Source: Thermomicrobiaceae bacterium (lineage in GTDB: Bacteria > Chloroflexota > Chloroflexia > Thermomicrobiales > Thermomicrobiaceae). From it: 33,160 bases of DNA. Where the stretch lies: positions 1-33,160 of the forward strand of contig JADBJL010000112.1 in assembly GCA_014874455.1 (NCBI GenBank). Reading direction: 5' to 3'. The position numbers and the translations under genes are program-made. Shown piece by piece: positions 14,585 through 23,936 of the stretch (within the stretch, counting starts at the first letter, position 1; every line of letters starts with the position of its first letter). A model generated the notes under the pieces. That model did no database searches. It was given only the letters and a program-made list of their open reading frames with translations, and was not told the DNA's origin.

Positions 14585-16249
14585 CTACAGCTCGCTGATG
14601 ATCGGCAGGATCAACGGGCGGGTCTTGGCCCGGCGGTAGATCTGCCGCCCCAGCACGTTCTTGGTTCGGCTCACTAAGTAGCCGTGGCTGAAGCCGCCCT
14701 TCTGGCGCTTTTGCAGGAAGCGGCGGAACTCGTCTGTCACCTTCTCCAGCACCTCATCGCTGATCTGCCCGTTGAGTCCCTGGGCGCTGACCTCGGGCCC
14801 GGCGATCAGCCCACCGGTCTCGCGGTCGATGACGAAGGTCGCGATGATCACGCCGCTCGTGGCGATCTCGTCACGGCGCCGGAGGATAGCCTGCTGGCTG
14901 GTGACGAAGTCGACCAGGATCGGCCCGGTATCGACCGTGCCTTCGCGCCGGGCATCGTCGCGACCGAAGCTCAGCACGCTGCCCAGTTCCGGGATCAGCA
15001 CACGGTCGGGGGGATAGCCGAGCTCCCCCGCCAGCTCGCGGTAGAGCGCCAGGTGCCGGTACTCCCCGTGGATCGGCACGCAGAAGCGCGGGCGCACCAG
15101 CCGGAGCATCAGCTTCAGCTCGTCGCGGCTGGCATGGCCGGAGACGTGGACGGTCGGCTCGATCTCGGGATAGATGACGCGCACGCCTTGCCGGAAGAGC
15201 TGGTCGATCGTCTGGCTGACTGTTTCCTCGTTCCCCGGGATCGGTGTAGCCGAGAAGATGACCGTGTCGCCCTCGGCAAGCTTGATGTGCGGGTGGTCGC
15301 CGCTGGCGATGCGGGCCAGCGCGGCGGTCGCCTCGCCCTGGCTCCCGGTGGTGAGGATCATCGACTGCTTGCGCGGCAGCGCGGTGGCGATCTCCAGCGG
15401 GACGACCACCCCATCGGGCGGGCGAAGGTAGCCCAGCTCCATTGCGATCCGGGTGCTCTGCTCCATGCTCCGGCCGGAAATCGCCACCTTGCGCCCGTGG
15501 CGGTGAGCAGCGCGGATCGCCTGGTCAAGCCGGGTGATATTCGAGGCGAAGGTGGTCAGGATCACCCGCCCCTGGGCCGAGCCGATGATCCGGTCGAGCG
15601 TCTCGCTGACGACCGCCTCGGACGGCGTATGACCCGGTCGCTCGACTCGTACGGCATCCGAGAGGAGCACCAGGACACCTTCGCGGCCGATCGCGCGAAG
15701 GCGCTCCTGGTCAGTCGTCGGCCCGAGCGGTGGGGTCGGGTCGAACTTGTAGTCCCCGGTGTGCACGGCCCAGCCGAGCGGCGTCTTGAGCGCGACCGCG
15801 TAGCTCCCGGGGATGCTGTGGGTCACCGGGATGAACTCGGCCTCGAAGTTGTGACCCAGCCGGTACCGGGTGCGCGGCTTGACGACCCGAAAGTCGGCCA
15901 GCTTCGGGTTGCCGAGTTCCTCGATCTTCGTGCGGGCGTACGCGACGGCCAACTCGGAGCCGTAGACGGGAATCGGGGCGATCGGCCGGAGCTCGGAGAG
16001 CAGGAACGGGATGCCCCCGATGTGGTCTTCATGTCCATGCGTCAGCAGGATCCCCCGCAGTTTCGATAATCGCTCCTTGACGTACCGGACGTCCGGGATG
16101 ATCAGGTCGACGCCGCGCAAGTCTTCTCCGGGAAACTTGGCGCCGGCATCGACGATGACCATGTCTCCCCGGTACTCGTAGACCGTCAGGCTCTTTCCGA
16201 TCTCGCCGACGCCACCGAGAGGAATGACACGCAGCCGCGGTCGTGCCAT
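14585..16249 (-). CDS. rnj: Ribonuclease J
   Basis: A 554-aa metallo-beta-lactamase/beta-CASP nuclease that acts on RNA as a 5'-3' exo- and endonuclease, the main mRNA-decay and rRNA-processing enzyme in bacteria lacking RNase E. The metal site HGHEDH is at 71-76, followed by VTHSIPGS and HTGDYKFD. The beta-CASP part has TTGSQGE and VSGHAS, then the CVPIHGEY motif, and the C-terminal domain covers the last ~100 residues. ATG 16249 has AAGGGAG about 9 nt upstream; an upstream in-frame start at 16426 would add an unconserved leader and is rejected. It is divergent from the phosphoribosyltransferase across 227 nt. Confidence 0.95.
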   Translation of the reverse strand: MARPRLRVIPLGGVGEIGKSLTVYEYRGDMVIVDAGAKFPGEDLRGVDLIIPDVRYVKERLSKLRGILLTHGHEDHIGGIPFLLSELRPIAPIPVYGSELAVAYARTKIEELGNPKLADFRVVKPRTRYRLGHNFEAEFIPVTHSIPGSYAVALKTPLGWAVHTGDYKFDPTPPLGPTTDQERLRAIGREGVLVLLSDAVRVERPGHTPSEAVVSETLDRIIGSAQGRVILTTFASNITRLDQAIRAAHRHGRKVAISGRSMEQSTRIAMELGYLRPPDGVVVPLEIATALPRKQSMILTTGSQGEATAALARIASGDHPHIKLAEGDTVIFSATPIPGNEETVSQTIDQLFRQGVRVIYPEIEPTVHVSGHASRDELKLMLRLVRPRFCVPIHGEYRHLALYRELAGELGYPPDRVLIPELGSVLSFGRDDARREGTVDTGPILVDFVTSQQAILRRRDEIATSGVIIATFVIDRETGGLIAGPEVSAQGLNGQISDEVLEKVTDEFRRFLQKRQKGGFSHGYLVSRTKNVLGRQIYRRAKTRPLILPIISEL

Positions 16250-16476
16250 AGACGATAACTCCCTTGAATAGCGGCCCCTGATATGAGGCCGCATTGCAGT
16301 CATCTCAATCATACATAGCCGATGGCCCTTCCCCGTTTCGTCGCGGCAGAGGCGAGATCTGGCGGGGCTGAGGTAGAATACGTTCGGCATTCCACAGGCG
16401 ACGCCGAGAGCGCGCACGCCGCGCACATTACCTCTGCCGGTTACCCGCCCGTATCAGGAACTCGACGAGGTGGCAC

Positions 16477-17187
16477 ATGTGGCGAGGACGCTTCGACGAG
16501 ATGGCTGGGGTACGTTTTCGAGACCGGTTCGAGGCCGGGCGGTTGCTCGCCGAGCGGTTGAAGGATCTAGTTGTCCAGGACGGAATCGTGCTAGCGTTGC
16601 CGCGCGGCGGCGTGCTGGTCGGTTACGAGATCGCTCGCGCCCTTCACCTGCCGCTCGACGTCATTTTGACGCGCAAGATCGGCGCGCCGTTCAACCCGGA
16701 GTATGCGATCGGCGTGGTGGCCGAGAACGGCTTCGTGTCGGTCAACCGGCGAGAGATCGAACTGGGGGTCGCAACCGAGGAGTACCTGCAACAAGCGATC
16801 AAGGAGAACTTGCAAGAGCTGACGCGGCGCCGCCAGCTCTATCGCGGCGGCCGTCCACTGCCGCCCTTGAGCGGGCGGACGGTCATCCTGGTGGACGATG
16901 GCGTCGCCACCGGGTTCACGATGCTGGGTGCGATCGCCGCCGTCAAAGACCAGCAGCCAGCCTCGGTCATCGTCGCGTTACCGGTGGCGCCTCCACAGGC
17001 GGTACGCCTCCTGGAAGAGAAGGTGGATCGCATCGTCGTCCTCCTGGAGCCGGAGCACCTCGACGGTGTCGGCGCCTGGTACGAGGACTTCCACCAGGTG
17101 GACGACGAGGAGGTACTCGACCTGCTCCGCAAGGCCGCGGAGGAGCACGCCGGTTCGGCGCCCGCGGAGGAGACGACCGCAACGTAG
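16477..17187 (+). CDS. Predicted phosphoribosyltransferase (COG1926 type)
   Basis: A 236-aa type I PRTase-fold protein. The PRPP-binding motif VILVDDGVATGFTM is at 136-149; LPRGGV (41-46) and TRKIGAPFNPEYAIG (about 65-79) are characteristic of the COG1926 subgroup. The acceptor base is unknown for this subgroup. GTG-rich spacing places ATG 16477 about 5 nt after GAGGTGG; a second ATG at 16501 is possible. The C-terminal tail is acidic and not conserved-looking. It lies 169 nt upstream of metG in the same direction. Confidence 0.88.
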   Translation: MWRGRFDEMAGVRFRDRFEAGRLLAERLKDLVVQDGIVLALPRGGVLVGYEIARALHLPLDVILTRKIGAPFNPEYAIGVVAENGFVSVNRREIELGVATEEYLQQAIKENLQELTRRRQLYRGGRPLPPLSGRTVILVDDGVATGFTMLGAIAAVKDQQPASVIVALPVAPPQAVRLLEEKVDRIVVLLEPEHLDGVGAWYEDFHQVDDEEVLDLLRKAAEEHAGSAPAEETTAT

Positions 17188-17356
17188 CCGGGTGACGACC
17201 GCACGGCCTTCTGGAACGGGGCACGCGAGCCGAGAGCAGGCCGGGCGCGTCCGGCTGCGAACCGCTTCTGCCGCGATTTCGTGCTTTAATCAGAGAAAGC
17301 CGGGGTGTGGCGGCTACCGGCTTGCTGGACGAACGACGAGAGGACGACACACGACT

Positions 17357-19114
17357 ATGGCTGAACGGATCGGCGTCTTCGTTGCCTGGCCGTACGCCAA
17401 CGGCGATCTCCACCTGGGCCACGTAGCCGGAGTCTACATCCCGGCTGATATCTTCGCCCGCTACCACCGCCTGCGCGGCAACCAGGTGCTGATGGTCAGC
17501 GGCAGCGACGCCCACGGTACACCGATCACCGTGGCGGCCGACCGCGAGGGCGTTTCGCCGGAGGAGATCTTCCGGCGCTATCACCACCGTTTCCTGGAGA
17601 CCTACCGGCGACTGGGGATCACGTTCGACCTCTTTACCCATACCCATACGGAGAATCACTTCGCCGTCTCACAGGAAATCTTCCGCACGCTCAACCAGCG
17701 GGGGTACCTCTTCACCCGGACACAGACGCAGTTCTACTGCGAGTACGACCGCCGCTTCTTGCCCGACCGCTACGTCGAGGGCACCTGCCCCTACTGCGGC
17801 TACCCCAGCGCCCGAGGAGACCAGTGCGACAACTGCGGGCGCACCCTCGACGCGATCGAGCTGATCGACCCACGCTGCCGTCTCTGCGGCCGACCACCGG
17901 TGCTGCGCGAGACCGAGCACTTCTTCTTCGACCTGCCGGCCTTCAGTGACCAGCTCCTGGCCTACATCGAGCGACAGACGCACTGGCGTCCCAACGTGCA
18001 GAACTTCGTCCGCAACTTCATCCAGGAGGGGCTGAAGCCGCGGCCGGTCTCCCGCGACCTCGACTGGGGCATCCCGATCCCTGTTCCGGGCTACGAGCAC
18101 AAAGTCATGTACGTCTGGTTCGAGGCGGTCATCGGATACCTCTCGGCCAGCATCGAGTGGGCGCGCCACCACGGCGACCCCGAGTCCTGGCAGGCCTGGT
18201 GGCGCGACCCGGCCGCGCGGGGGTACTACTTCATCGGCAAAGACAACATTCCCTTCCATGCCCTCATCTGGCCCGCCGAGCTGATGGGCTACGACCCGTC
18301 GCTCAACTTGCCCTACGATATCCCGGCGAGCGAGTTCCTCAACCTCGAAGGGCAACAGTTCAGCACCAGCCGCAACTGGGCTGTCTGGGTGCCCGACTTC
18401 CTCGACCGCTACGCGCCTGACCCCCTGCGCGACTACCTGACCAGCATCGCGCCGGAGACGCGCGACAGCGAGTTCACCTGGCAGGGATTCGTCGAGCGCA
18501 ACAACAACGAGCTGCTGGCTACCTGGGGCAACCTCGTCAACCGGGTCGTCAGCTTTGCCTACCGGAACTTCGAGGGGCGTGTGCCGGTGCCGGGCCCGCT
18601 CTCGGAGCGCGACCATGAGCTGCTCGCCCGGATCGGCGAGGGGTTCGAGGCGGTCGGTGCCCTCTACGAGCGGGTCGAGCTGAAGGCCGCCCAGCGCGAG
18701 GCGATGGCCCTGGCCCGGGAGGTCAACCGCTACCTCGATGAGAAGGCGCCCTGGTTCCAGATCCGCGAAAACCGGGAAGCGGCCGCAACGACCATCTTCG
18801 TTGCGCTGCGGGCGATCGACTCGCTCAAGCTCCTGCTGGCGCCGGTGCTCCCCTTCAGCAGTGAGCAGGTACACCGCTTCCTCGGCTACGAGTCACCACT
18901 GTTCGGCGAGCAGGTCATCGAGCCCGGCACCGCGAGCGGCGGCCACGAGGTGCTGACTTACCGGCCGGCAGCAGCGGAGGGCGAAGACTGCTGGCGGCCG
19001 AGCGAGTTGGAGCCGGGGCGACCGCTGAGCCAGCCGGTCGTGCTCTACCAGAAGCTCGACGAGTCGGTGGTCGAAGCGGAGCGCCAGCGGCTCCTCGTGC
19101 AAGCGCGCAGGTAG
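17357..19114 (+). CDS. metG: Methionyl-tRNA synthetase
   Basis: A 585-aa class I synthetase that charges tRNA-Met. The HxGH motif HLGH is at 19-22 inside PYANGDLHLGH. The connective peptide carries three CxxC knuckles (C144/C147, C157/C160, C174/C177), so at least one zinc site is complete. The second signature is FSTSR at 335-339, a normal variant of KMSKS in this subgroup. The anticodon-binding helical domain (RNNNELLATWGNLVNR onward) follows. The C-terminal EMAP-like dimerisation domain present in some MetRS is absent. ATG 17357 has only a distant GAGAGGA upstream. A TTTAAT at 17285-17290 could be a -10 element, without a good -35. Confidence 0.95.
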   Translation: MAERIGVFVAWPYANGDLHLGHVAGVYIPADIFARYHRLRGNQVLMVSGSDAHGTPITVAADREGVSPEEIFRRYHHRFLETYRRLGITFDLFTHTHTENHFAVSQEIFRTLNQRGYLFTRTQTQFYCEYDRRFLPDRYVEGTCPYCGYPSARGDQCDNCGRTLDAIELIDPRCRLCGRPPVLRETEHFFFDLPAFSDQLLAYIERQTHWRPNVQNFVRNFIQEGLKPRPVSRDLDWGIPIPVPGYEHKVMYVWFEAVIGYLSASIEWARHHGDPESWQAWWRDPAARGYYFIGKDNIPFHALIWPAELMGYDPSLNLPYDIPASEFLNLEGQQFSTSRNWAVWVPDFLDRYAPDPLRDYLTSIAPETRDSEFTWQGFVERNNNELLATWGNLVNRVVSFAYRNFEGRVPVPGPLSERDHELLARIGEGFEAVGALYERVELKAAQREAMALAREVNRYLDEKAPWFQIRENREAAATTIFVALRAIDSLKLLLAPVLPFSSEQVHRFLGYESPLFGEQVIEPGTASGGHEVLTYRPAAAEGEDCWRPSELEPGRPLSQPVVLYQKLDESVVEAERQRLLVQARR

Positions 19115-19240
19115 CTGGCAGCGCTCGCCTGGCAGTGGTGCAGAAGCAGGCTCTTCCCAGCGGCCAGACCGGTGAGCCGGCACGCCTGACCCTGAGCGAA
19201 CGGCGGAGTCGGCTCCCTGCTGGTCACGGGGAATCGCGCG

Positions 19241-20284
19241 CTACTTCACCTTCCCGCGCCCGGCAACCGGCCAGATGACCTCGATCTTCCCATCCCGCAT
19301 GCCGACCAGCTCGTCGTGCAGGTTCAGGCACATCTCCTGGTGGAGCGGGATGAAGGTCAGCCGCTCACCCACCCGGAAGCGGTGGTCAGATGCGCTGGTG
19401 TCGACGTGGCCGTGCTCGACGGACATCGCGTAGATCTGGATCTCCGGGTACTCGACGCAGTAGCCGTAGGGCACCGGCGGGTAGCTGGCGAAGGTCTTCA
19501 TGCCGCCGTCGATGATGATTCGCCCCGGCGCCGGGGTGCTGACGACGGTGCAGACCACCCGGAGCGGGCAGCGATCAGGGTGTAAGTCCTCCCGGCTGCG
19601 CACTCGCGTGCGCCCTTCCCAGACGTACGAGCCGCTGCGATGCTCGGTGCAGCCGATCTCCTTGGAGACCGCTTCCAGCCCGGTGCCCCCACCGCTGATC
19701 ACGCTGACCGGGATCCCGTCCGCCTCGAGCAGCCGGATCGTCTCCTCCAGGAACGGCCTGGCCTCCAGCCGGCTCGGGTACGTCATGATCCCCTGGAAGT
19801 CGATACCGGGGAGGCGAACCAGCGTCCGCGCCAGCGCCCGCGCCTCCTCCGGTGACTGCACTCCACAGCGCCGGGCACCGGTATCCAGCTCGATGATCGT
19901 GCGCACGCGCACGCCGTCGGCCTGGGCCTGCTCAGCGATACCGCGCGCGGTCGCCTCGGAGTCCACCGCCACCGTGATGGTGGCGCGCCGCGCCAGCCGC
20001 GTCAGGCGCTCGAGCTTGGCCTGGCCGACAATGTTATAGGGAATCAGGATGTCGCGGATGCCAGCCGCGACCATCACCTCAGCCTCGCCGAGCTTCTGGC
20101 AGCAGATGCCGATGGCGCCGGAGGCGAGCTGCCAGTGGGCAATCTCCGGGATCTTGTGCGACTTCGTATGGGAGCGCAGCGAGATGCCCAGGTCACGGCA
20201 GTAGGCGGCCATCTCGCGGATATTGCGCTCCAGCACGTCCAGGTCGCAGACCACCGCTGGCGTATCCAGGTCATCGACCAGCAC
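19241..20284 (-). CDS. D-threonine aldolase / D-serine dehydratase-type PLP enzyme
   Basis: A 347-aa fold-type III (alanine-racemase-like) PLP enzyme. The expected Schiff-base lysine is K41 in SLRSHTKSHK, the counterpart of RPHxKTHK. GGGTG in the middle matches the phosphate-binding loop, and the C-terminal HQEMCLNLHDE carries the His/Cys metal ligands typical of D-serine dehydratase and D-threonine aldolase, although spaced H-x3-C instead of H-x-C. It would cleave or dehydrate a D-3-hydroxy amino acid; which one cannot be told. GTG start at 20284 behind GGGAGGG. It lies 46 nt after the LLM oxidoreductase gene on the same strand, so the two are probably co-transcribed. Confidence 0.85.
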   Translation of the reverse strand: MLVDDLDTPAVVCDLDVLERNIREMAAYCRDLGISLRSHTKSHKIPEIAHWQLASGAIGICCQKLGEAEVMVAAGIRDILIPYNIVGQAKLERLTRLARRATITVAVDSEATARGIAEQAQADGVRVRTIIELDTGARRCGVQSPEEARALARTLVRLPGIDFQGIMTYPSRLEARPFLEETIRLLEADGIPVSVISGGGTGLEAVSKEIGCTEHRSGSYVWEGRTRVRSREDLHPDRCPLRVVCTVVSTPAPGRIIIDGGMKTFASYPPVPYGYCVEYPEIQIYAMSVEHGHVDTSASDHRFRVGERLTFIPLHQEMCLNLHDELVGMRDGKIEVIWPVAGRGKVK

Positions 20285-20330
20285 AGCGCACCCTCCCTTC
20301 CATCCTGTCGCCTCTTATCCGGTGCAGCCT

Positions 20331-21263
20331 TCACTCGCGGTCGAGCAGCTCCAGCACCGGAGCCAGCCGCTCGATCCCGGCCAGCGTATTCGGCTCCACC
20401 CGTACCTGGAGGTGGGTGATGCCGGCTCGCGCGTAGGCGCGGAATTCATCGGCCAGCCGTTCGGGCGGCCCGGTGAGCGGCTCGGCCACCACGCCGTAGA
20501 TCGGGCCGTGCCCTTCGAAGCCGACCAGCACCGTCGCCGACCGCTCGAGCGTGCGGGGGTCGCGGCCTACCTCGGCGCAGGCCTCGTCGACCTGGGCCTG
20601 GAGTGGCGGCACCCCGTCTACCCGGTTGCCGGTTCCGGAGTAGTAGGTATTCCAGATGTCGGCGTAGCGCGCGGCTAGGCGGAGCATCTTGTGGCCGGTC
20701 GAGCCGATCAGGATCGGCGGGCCCTGCGGGCGCGGGCCGCGCGGCCGCAGCTCGCACTCCCGCATCTGGTAGAAGCGGCCGCCGAAGGAATCGATGCTCC
20801 CCTCGCGCAGCAGCCGGTGGATGATCGCCAGCGCCTCCTCGAAGCGGCTATAGCGGTGGTCGTAGGGGAAGCCGAAGGCCCGGAACTCCGGCTCGTGGTA
20901 GCCGGCGCCCAGGCCGAGGATCAGGCGGCCGCCGCTGATCTCGTCGATGGTGTCCGCCATCTTGGCGATCAGGCCCGGGTTGCGCCAGGCGGTGCAGACG
21001 ACGAGCGTGCCCAGCTCCACCCGGCTGGTCGCGGCCGCCAGGGCGGAGAGCAGCGTCAGGCACTCCCAGAAGCCCTCCGTCGGCTGATCCGGCTGGCGGA
21101 ACAGGACGTGGTCGACGACCCAGACCGAGTCGAACCCCACGTCCTCGATCAGCCGCGCCATCGCCTCCAGGTCGCTCCAGCGCGGCGTCCGGCCATTCCA
21201 GCGGTACTCAGCCTGGGGCAGGAGGATGCCCACCTTCAGCGGTCGCGTGCCGGGCTGGCTCAT
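20331..21263 (-). CDS. LLM-class (luciferase-like, probably F420-dependent) oxidoreductase
   Basis: A 310-aa TIM-barrel protein of the luciferase-like monooxygenase superfamily. Typical segments are VGFDSVWVVDHVL (about 42-54), RVELGTLV, NPGLIAKMADTIDEISGGR and LGLGAGYHEPEFRAFGFP, then RFEEAL and GPPILIGSTGHKMLRLAARYAD. These match F420-using members better than FMN monooxygenases, although cofactor choice is an inference from family and host type. ATG 21263 has GGAGGAG 5 nt upstream. It heads the operon with the D-amino-acid-type PLP enzyme. The substrate is unknown. Confidence 0.88.
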   Translation of the reverse strand: MSQPGTRPLKVGILLPQAEYRWNGRTPRWSDLEAMARLIEDVGFDSVWVVDHVLFRQPDQPTEGFWECLTLLSALAAATSRVELGTLVVCTAWRNPGLIAKMADTIDEISGGRLILGLGAGYHEPEFRAFGFPYDHRYSRFEEALAIIHRLLREGSIDSFGGRFYQMRECELRPRGPRPQGPPILIGSTGHKMLRLAARYADIWNTYYSGTGNRVDGVPPLQAQVDEACAEVGRDPRTLERSATVLVGFEGHGPIYGVVAEPLTGPPERLADEFRAYARAGITHLQVRVEPNTLAGIERLAPVLELLDRE

Positions 21264-21339
21264 CGAACTCCTCCGCTTCCCTCACTCGCCGTTCACCTGA
21301 AGCGTGCGAGGTTGCCTTGTATAAGCACACAGGCCGGCC

Positions 21340-21425
21340 GATCGGTCAAGAGCAGCGGCAAGCCCGCACCTCCCCGGCGGGTGAGGGTGGCCGCGCCAGC
21401 GGGCTTGTGCCAGGAGACCGGCGCC
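21340..21425 (+). promoter_or_regulatory. Possible cobalamin-riboswitch-like element (B12-box motif)
   Basis: GCCAGGAGACCGGC at 21409-21422 closely matches the conserved 3' B12 box (AGYCAGGAGACCKGCC). Just upstream, CAAGCCCGC and GCGGGCTTG can pair around a GC-rich insert. The other conserved aptamer blocks are not clearly present, and no plus-strand gene follows. It lies in the 296-nt gap between the LLM and GAF genes. Weakly supported; it may be chance in GC-rich DNA or a degenerate orphan element. Confidence 0.25.
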
Positions 21426-21472
21426 TGCTGGGGGTCGCGATCCCTGCCATGGATGGCCGTGCGAAAACGTAT

Positions 21473-21499
21473 CGCTCCCCGGCCCTCGGCCGGGGAGCG
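21473..21499 (-). terminator. Perfect 12-bp hairpin, terminator of the GAF gene
   Basis: CGCTCCCCGGCC (21473-21484) and GGCCGGGGAGCG (21488-21499) form a perfect 12-bp stem with a 3-nt loop. Read on the minus strand, the hairpin is followed by ATACGTTTTCG, giving a short U-run, about 60 nt after the GAF gene's stop. On the plus strand there is no U-run. Confidence 0.65.
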
Positions 21500-21559
21500 C
21501 GTCCAGCCACCTGGCGGCGACGACCGCGGGGGCAGGCGAAGACTGAGCCCCGCGCGAGG

Positions 21560-22057
21560 TCAGCGCTCGGCCCGGCTCCGGGCGGCTACCATCGCCGCGG
21601 CGAGCCGGGCAGCGGCCCACTCGAGCAGCTCCTGGTCTGCCGGGCCGAAGGCGTCGACCTGGTTACCGTCGACGTCGATCTCGCCCAGCACCTCATCACT
21701 GTGCTTGATCGGCACCACGATCTCGGAGCGAGTCTCGAGGAAGCACTGCAGGTAGCGAGGGTCGGCGTTGACGTCCGGCACGACGATCGTCTCGCCCTGG
21801 GCAGCGGCCGCGCCGCAGATGCCGGTGCCGATCGGGATGCGCACGTGCTCGGTCGGCGCCGGCCCGCGCCAGGCAGCCAGCACGAGATCCGGCCCCTCGA
21901 CGAGATAGATGCCGACCCAGTTGTGTGTGGGCAGCGTCTCGTTCAGTATCCGGCAGACACCGTCGTAGAGCGTGTCCAGGTCACTGGTCGACGCGAACAG
22001 CTGGGCCAGCTTTGCCCGCGCAGCCTCGATCGCGCCCCTCTCTGCCTGGCTCGTCAT
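21560..22057 (-). CDS. GAF-domain protein resembling free-methionine-(R)-sulfoxide reductase
   Basis: A 165-aa single GAF domain. The layout RIPIGTGICG, VPDVNAD, SEIVVPI and GEIDVDG resembles fRMsr (MsrC/YebR), a GAF enzyme that reduces free methionine-(R)-sulfoxide using cysteines in the GxCG and xxC-x(n)-SEIV segments. Here C81 (GICG) and C105 (YLQC) are present, so two of the three usual redox cysteines are kept; the third is not obvious. It could be an active reductase or a small-molecule sensor. It lies 45 nt downstream of the CAP-domain gene in the same direction and ends before a strong hairpin. Confidence 0.7.
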   Translation of the reverse strand: MTSQAERGAIEAARAKLAQLFASTSDLDTLYDGVCRILNETLPTHNWVGIYLVEGPDLVLAAWRGPAPTEHVRIPIGTGICGAAAAQGETIVVPDVNADPRYLQCFLETRSEIVVPIKHSDEVLGEIDVDGNQVDAFGPADQELLEWAAARLAAAMVAARSRAER

Positions 22058-22102
22058 GCCTTCCGTCGCTCCCTCTAAGGTAGCCTCGTTCTCCCGGGAA
22101 TT

Positions 22103-23836
22103 CTACTCCTCAGGCGGCGGCTGGCCGTACCGCCACTCGTAGTAATGGCGGCCGACGTTGCCCAGCTCGACCTGCCAGCCGGCCGGGTTCGCCGGGTTAT
22201 AAGTCAGCAGGCGGCGCTCGAACGCCTGCACCAGCACCCACCGCTCCACCCCGCCGACGCGCGCTCGGATCCAGTAAGGCTCGCTGATCGGGTGCCCGAG
22301 CACATAGAGCCAGTCCCAGGGCTGTGCCTGTGTCCACTCCCAAAAGACAGCCGCCACGTTCACTCCGGTCACCGGGTCGTACCAGCCGTACGTCGTTGTG
22401 CCCAGGCTCGGATCGAGCGTGACCGTGCCGTCCTTCGCCAGCACCTCGACGACCGGCTGGCCGGCGCGGTCGGGTCGCGCCCGGCCGGGGGCGATCGCTG
22501 CCAGGCCGTGCAGGCTGGCGTAGGTCGGCGCGTCGGGGTTGAGCGCGGCGGGGTCGCCGGCCAGGGGGATCTGTGCCGGCCCGAGGGGCTGGAACGCGTG
22601 GGCGCCCACCTGGGCCGCGCCCAGGATCATGTCGCGCACCAGCAGGCCGCTGGTGACGAACCACGGCGATGCGGGGTCGCTGCCCTGATCGGTGATCTCC
22701 AGCCGCGCCTTGTCGAGGTAGAAGGCTGGCCGCTGCCCGCCCGGCGACTCCGCGTACGGCTCCTGAATCGCCGCCCAGATATCCGGCCCCCAGATCCAGG
22801 AGCGGTCTTCGAGCTCCAGCCAGACGGCGGCATCGGCCGACCACCAGACACGCTGCACGGCCGGTGGCGCACCGGCCAGGCCCGCCGGGAGCTGGGCGGC
22901 CGCGCTCGACCCGTCGCGCGCGAGCGGCTCATCCGGCGATGATGCGGTCTGAAAGCTCGCCTGGTGGGTGAAGGGCTGGCCGTTGGCCATGCCGGTGATG
23001 ATGTAGGTGTAGGTGACACCCGGCTGAAGCGGTGTGGTCGCCGCCACGAGAGCGGTGCGGCGGCTCAGCCAGCCGTTGCCGGTGGTGAACAGCGTCTCGA
23101 CCGGCTGCCCGTCGGCCAGCAGCGTCGCGCTGGTGAAGACGACGTCCCCCGGGCCGAAGTACTTCAGCGTGATCGGGTAGCCGAGCGGGAACGACGCCCC
23201 CGCGAAGGGATTTGGCGCTTCGCCCCAGAAGTGCGTGTCGACGCCGGTCGTGCCGTCCGCTGGCCAGGCGACCCACTCCGGGCTGGCGCTCTCGCTCCAG
23301 CTCGGCGTACCCACCATGATGACCTCGATGCGGACGTCGCCCTCGCTCACCCAGCCGAACCCGATGTCGGTATAGCGCGGATCGATCAGCGGCAGGCGAT
23401 GGTTCACCGTCCCCATGAACATGCGGACTGAGGTGGTCAGCGAACCGGAGAGGCCGATGTTCTCGTTCACCGAGCCGCTGTAGCCCTGCGCCTGGGCGCG
23501 GTCGCCGATGCTGGCCCCGGTGAAGCCCGGCTTGCCTTGCTGCTCCTGGTGCAGCCCCATCCCGGCGAGGCTAGGGTCGCCGTAGTTGAGCTGGTAGTAG
23601 CGCGCGTGCGCCTGGGCCGCCGCCTCCAACGCCGGGTGGCGAGTCAACGGGGGCAGCCCCAGCCAGGCCCGGTAGGTGTTGATCATCGCCAGCGCCTGCT
23701 CGGCCGTGTCGCCGGGTTCGGATGCCGAGGCCGGCCGCGCCGCGGCCGCCAGCGGCACGGCGAGCAACACCAGAGCGAGCACGGTCGAGACTACTCGGCG
23801 GGTACGGAGAACCTGTCCCCCTAGAGGTACCCTCAC
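22103..23836 (-). CDS. Secreted CAP/SCP-domain protein with C-terminal module
   Basis: A 577-aa product from GTG 23836, chosen because GGAAGGAG lies 8 nt upstream; the open frame extends to 23923 but the added residues look non-coding. Residues 10-38 are a classical signal peptide (RTRR, a hydrophobic core, then ASA). The CAP (SCP/PR-1) domain spans about 45-190, with HPALEAAAQAHARY, VNENIGL, MGTVNHR and YTDIGFGW. A Ser/Ala-rich linker follows, then a C-terminal region with repeated aromatic segments ending in ERRLLTYNPANPAGW and GRHYYEWRYG, a pattern I associate with secreted Thermomicrobia proteins. Extracellular or envelope-associated; function unknown. Confidence 0.82.
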   Translation of the reverse strand: MRVPLGGQVLRTRRVVSTVLALVLLAVPLAAAARPASASEPGDTAEQALAMINTYRAWLGLPPLTRHPALEAAAQAHARYYQLNYGDPSLAGMGLHQEQQGKPGFTGASIGDRAQAQGYSGSVNENIGLSGSLTTSVRMFMGTVNHRLPLIDPRYTDIGFGWVSEGDVRIEVIMVGTPSWSESASPEWVAWPADGTTGVDTHFWGEAPNPFAGASFPLGYPITLKYFGPGDVVFTSATLLADGQPVETLFTTGNGWLSRRTALVAATTPLQPGVTYTYIITGMANGQPFTHQASFQTASSPDEPLARDGSSAAAQLPAGLAGAPPAVQRVWWSADAAVWLELEDRSWIWGPDIWAAIQEPYAESPGGQRPAFYLDKARLEITDQGSDPASPWFVTSGLLVRDMILGAAQVGAHAFQPLGPAQIPLAGDPAALNPDAPTYASLHGLAAIAPGRARPDRAGQPVVEVLAKDGTVTLDPSLGTTTYGWYDPVTGVNVAAVFWEWTQAQPWDWLYVLGHPISEPYWIRARVGGVERWVLVQAFERRLLTYNPANPAGWQVELGNVGRHYYEWRYGQPPPEE

Positions 23837-23936
23837 CCCTCGCTCCTTCCCTCGAGCCAGCCCGCCTCGTCGACCCTCTCGGGTCACCGGCGAGCTCTGG
23901 AGCGGTCTCCCTTCCCGGCTCAACTATGCCACACCG

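Noticed and set aside
14684-16069. Plus-strand open frame (461 codons) opposite RNase J
   Set aside because: Antisense to a gene with all RNase J motifs; low-complexity translation.
18359-18373. Apparent loss of KMSKS in MetRS (FSTSR)
   Set aside because: FSTSR is a normal variant of the second signature in this MetRS subgroup; not a defect.
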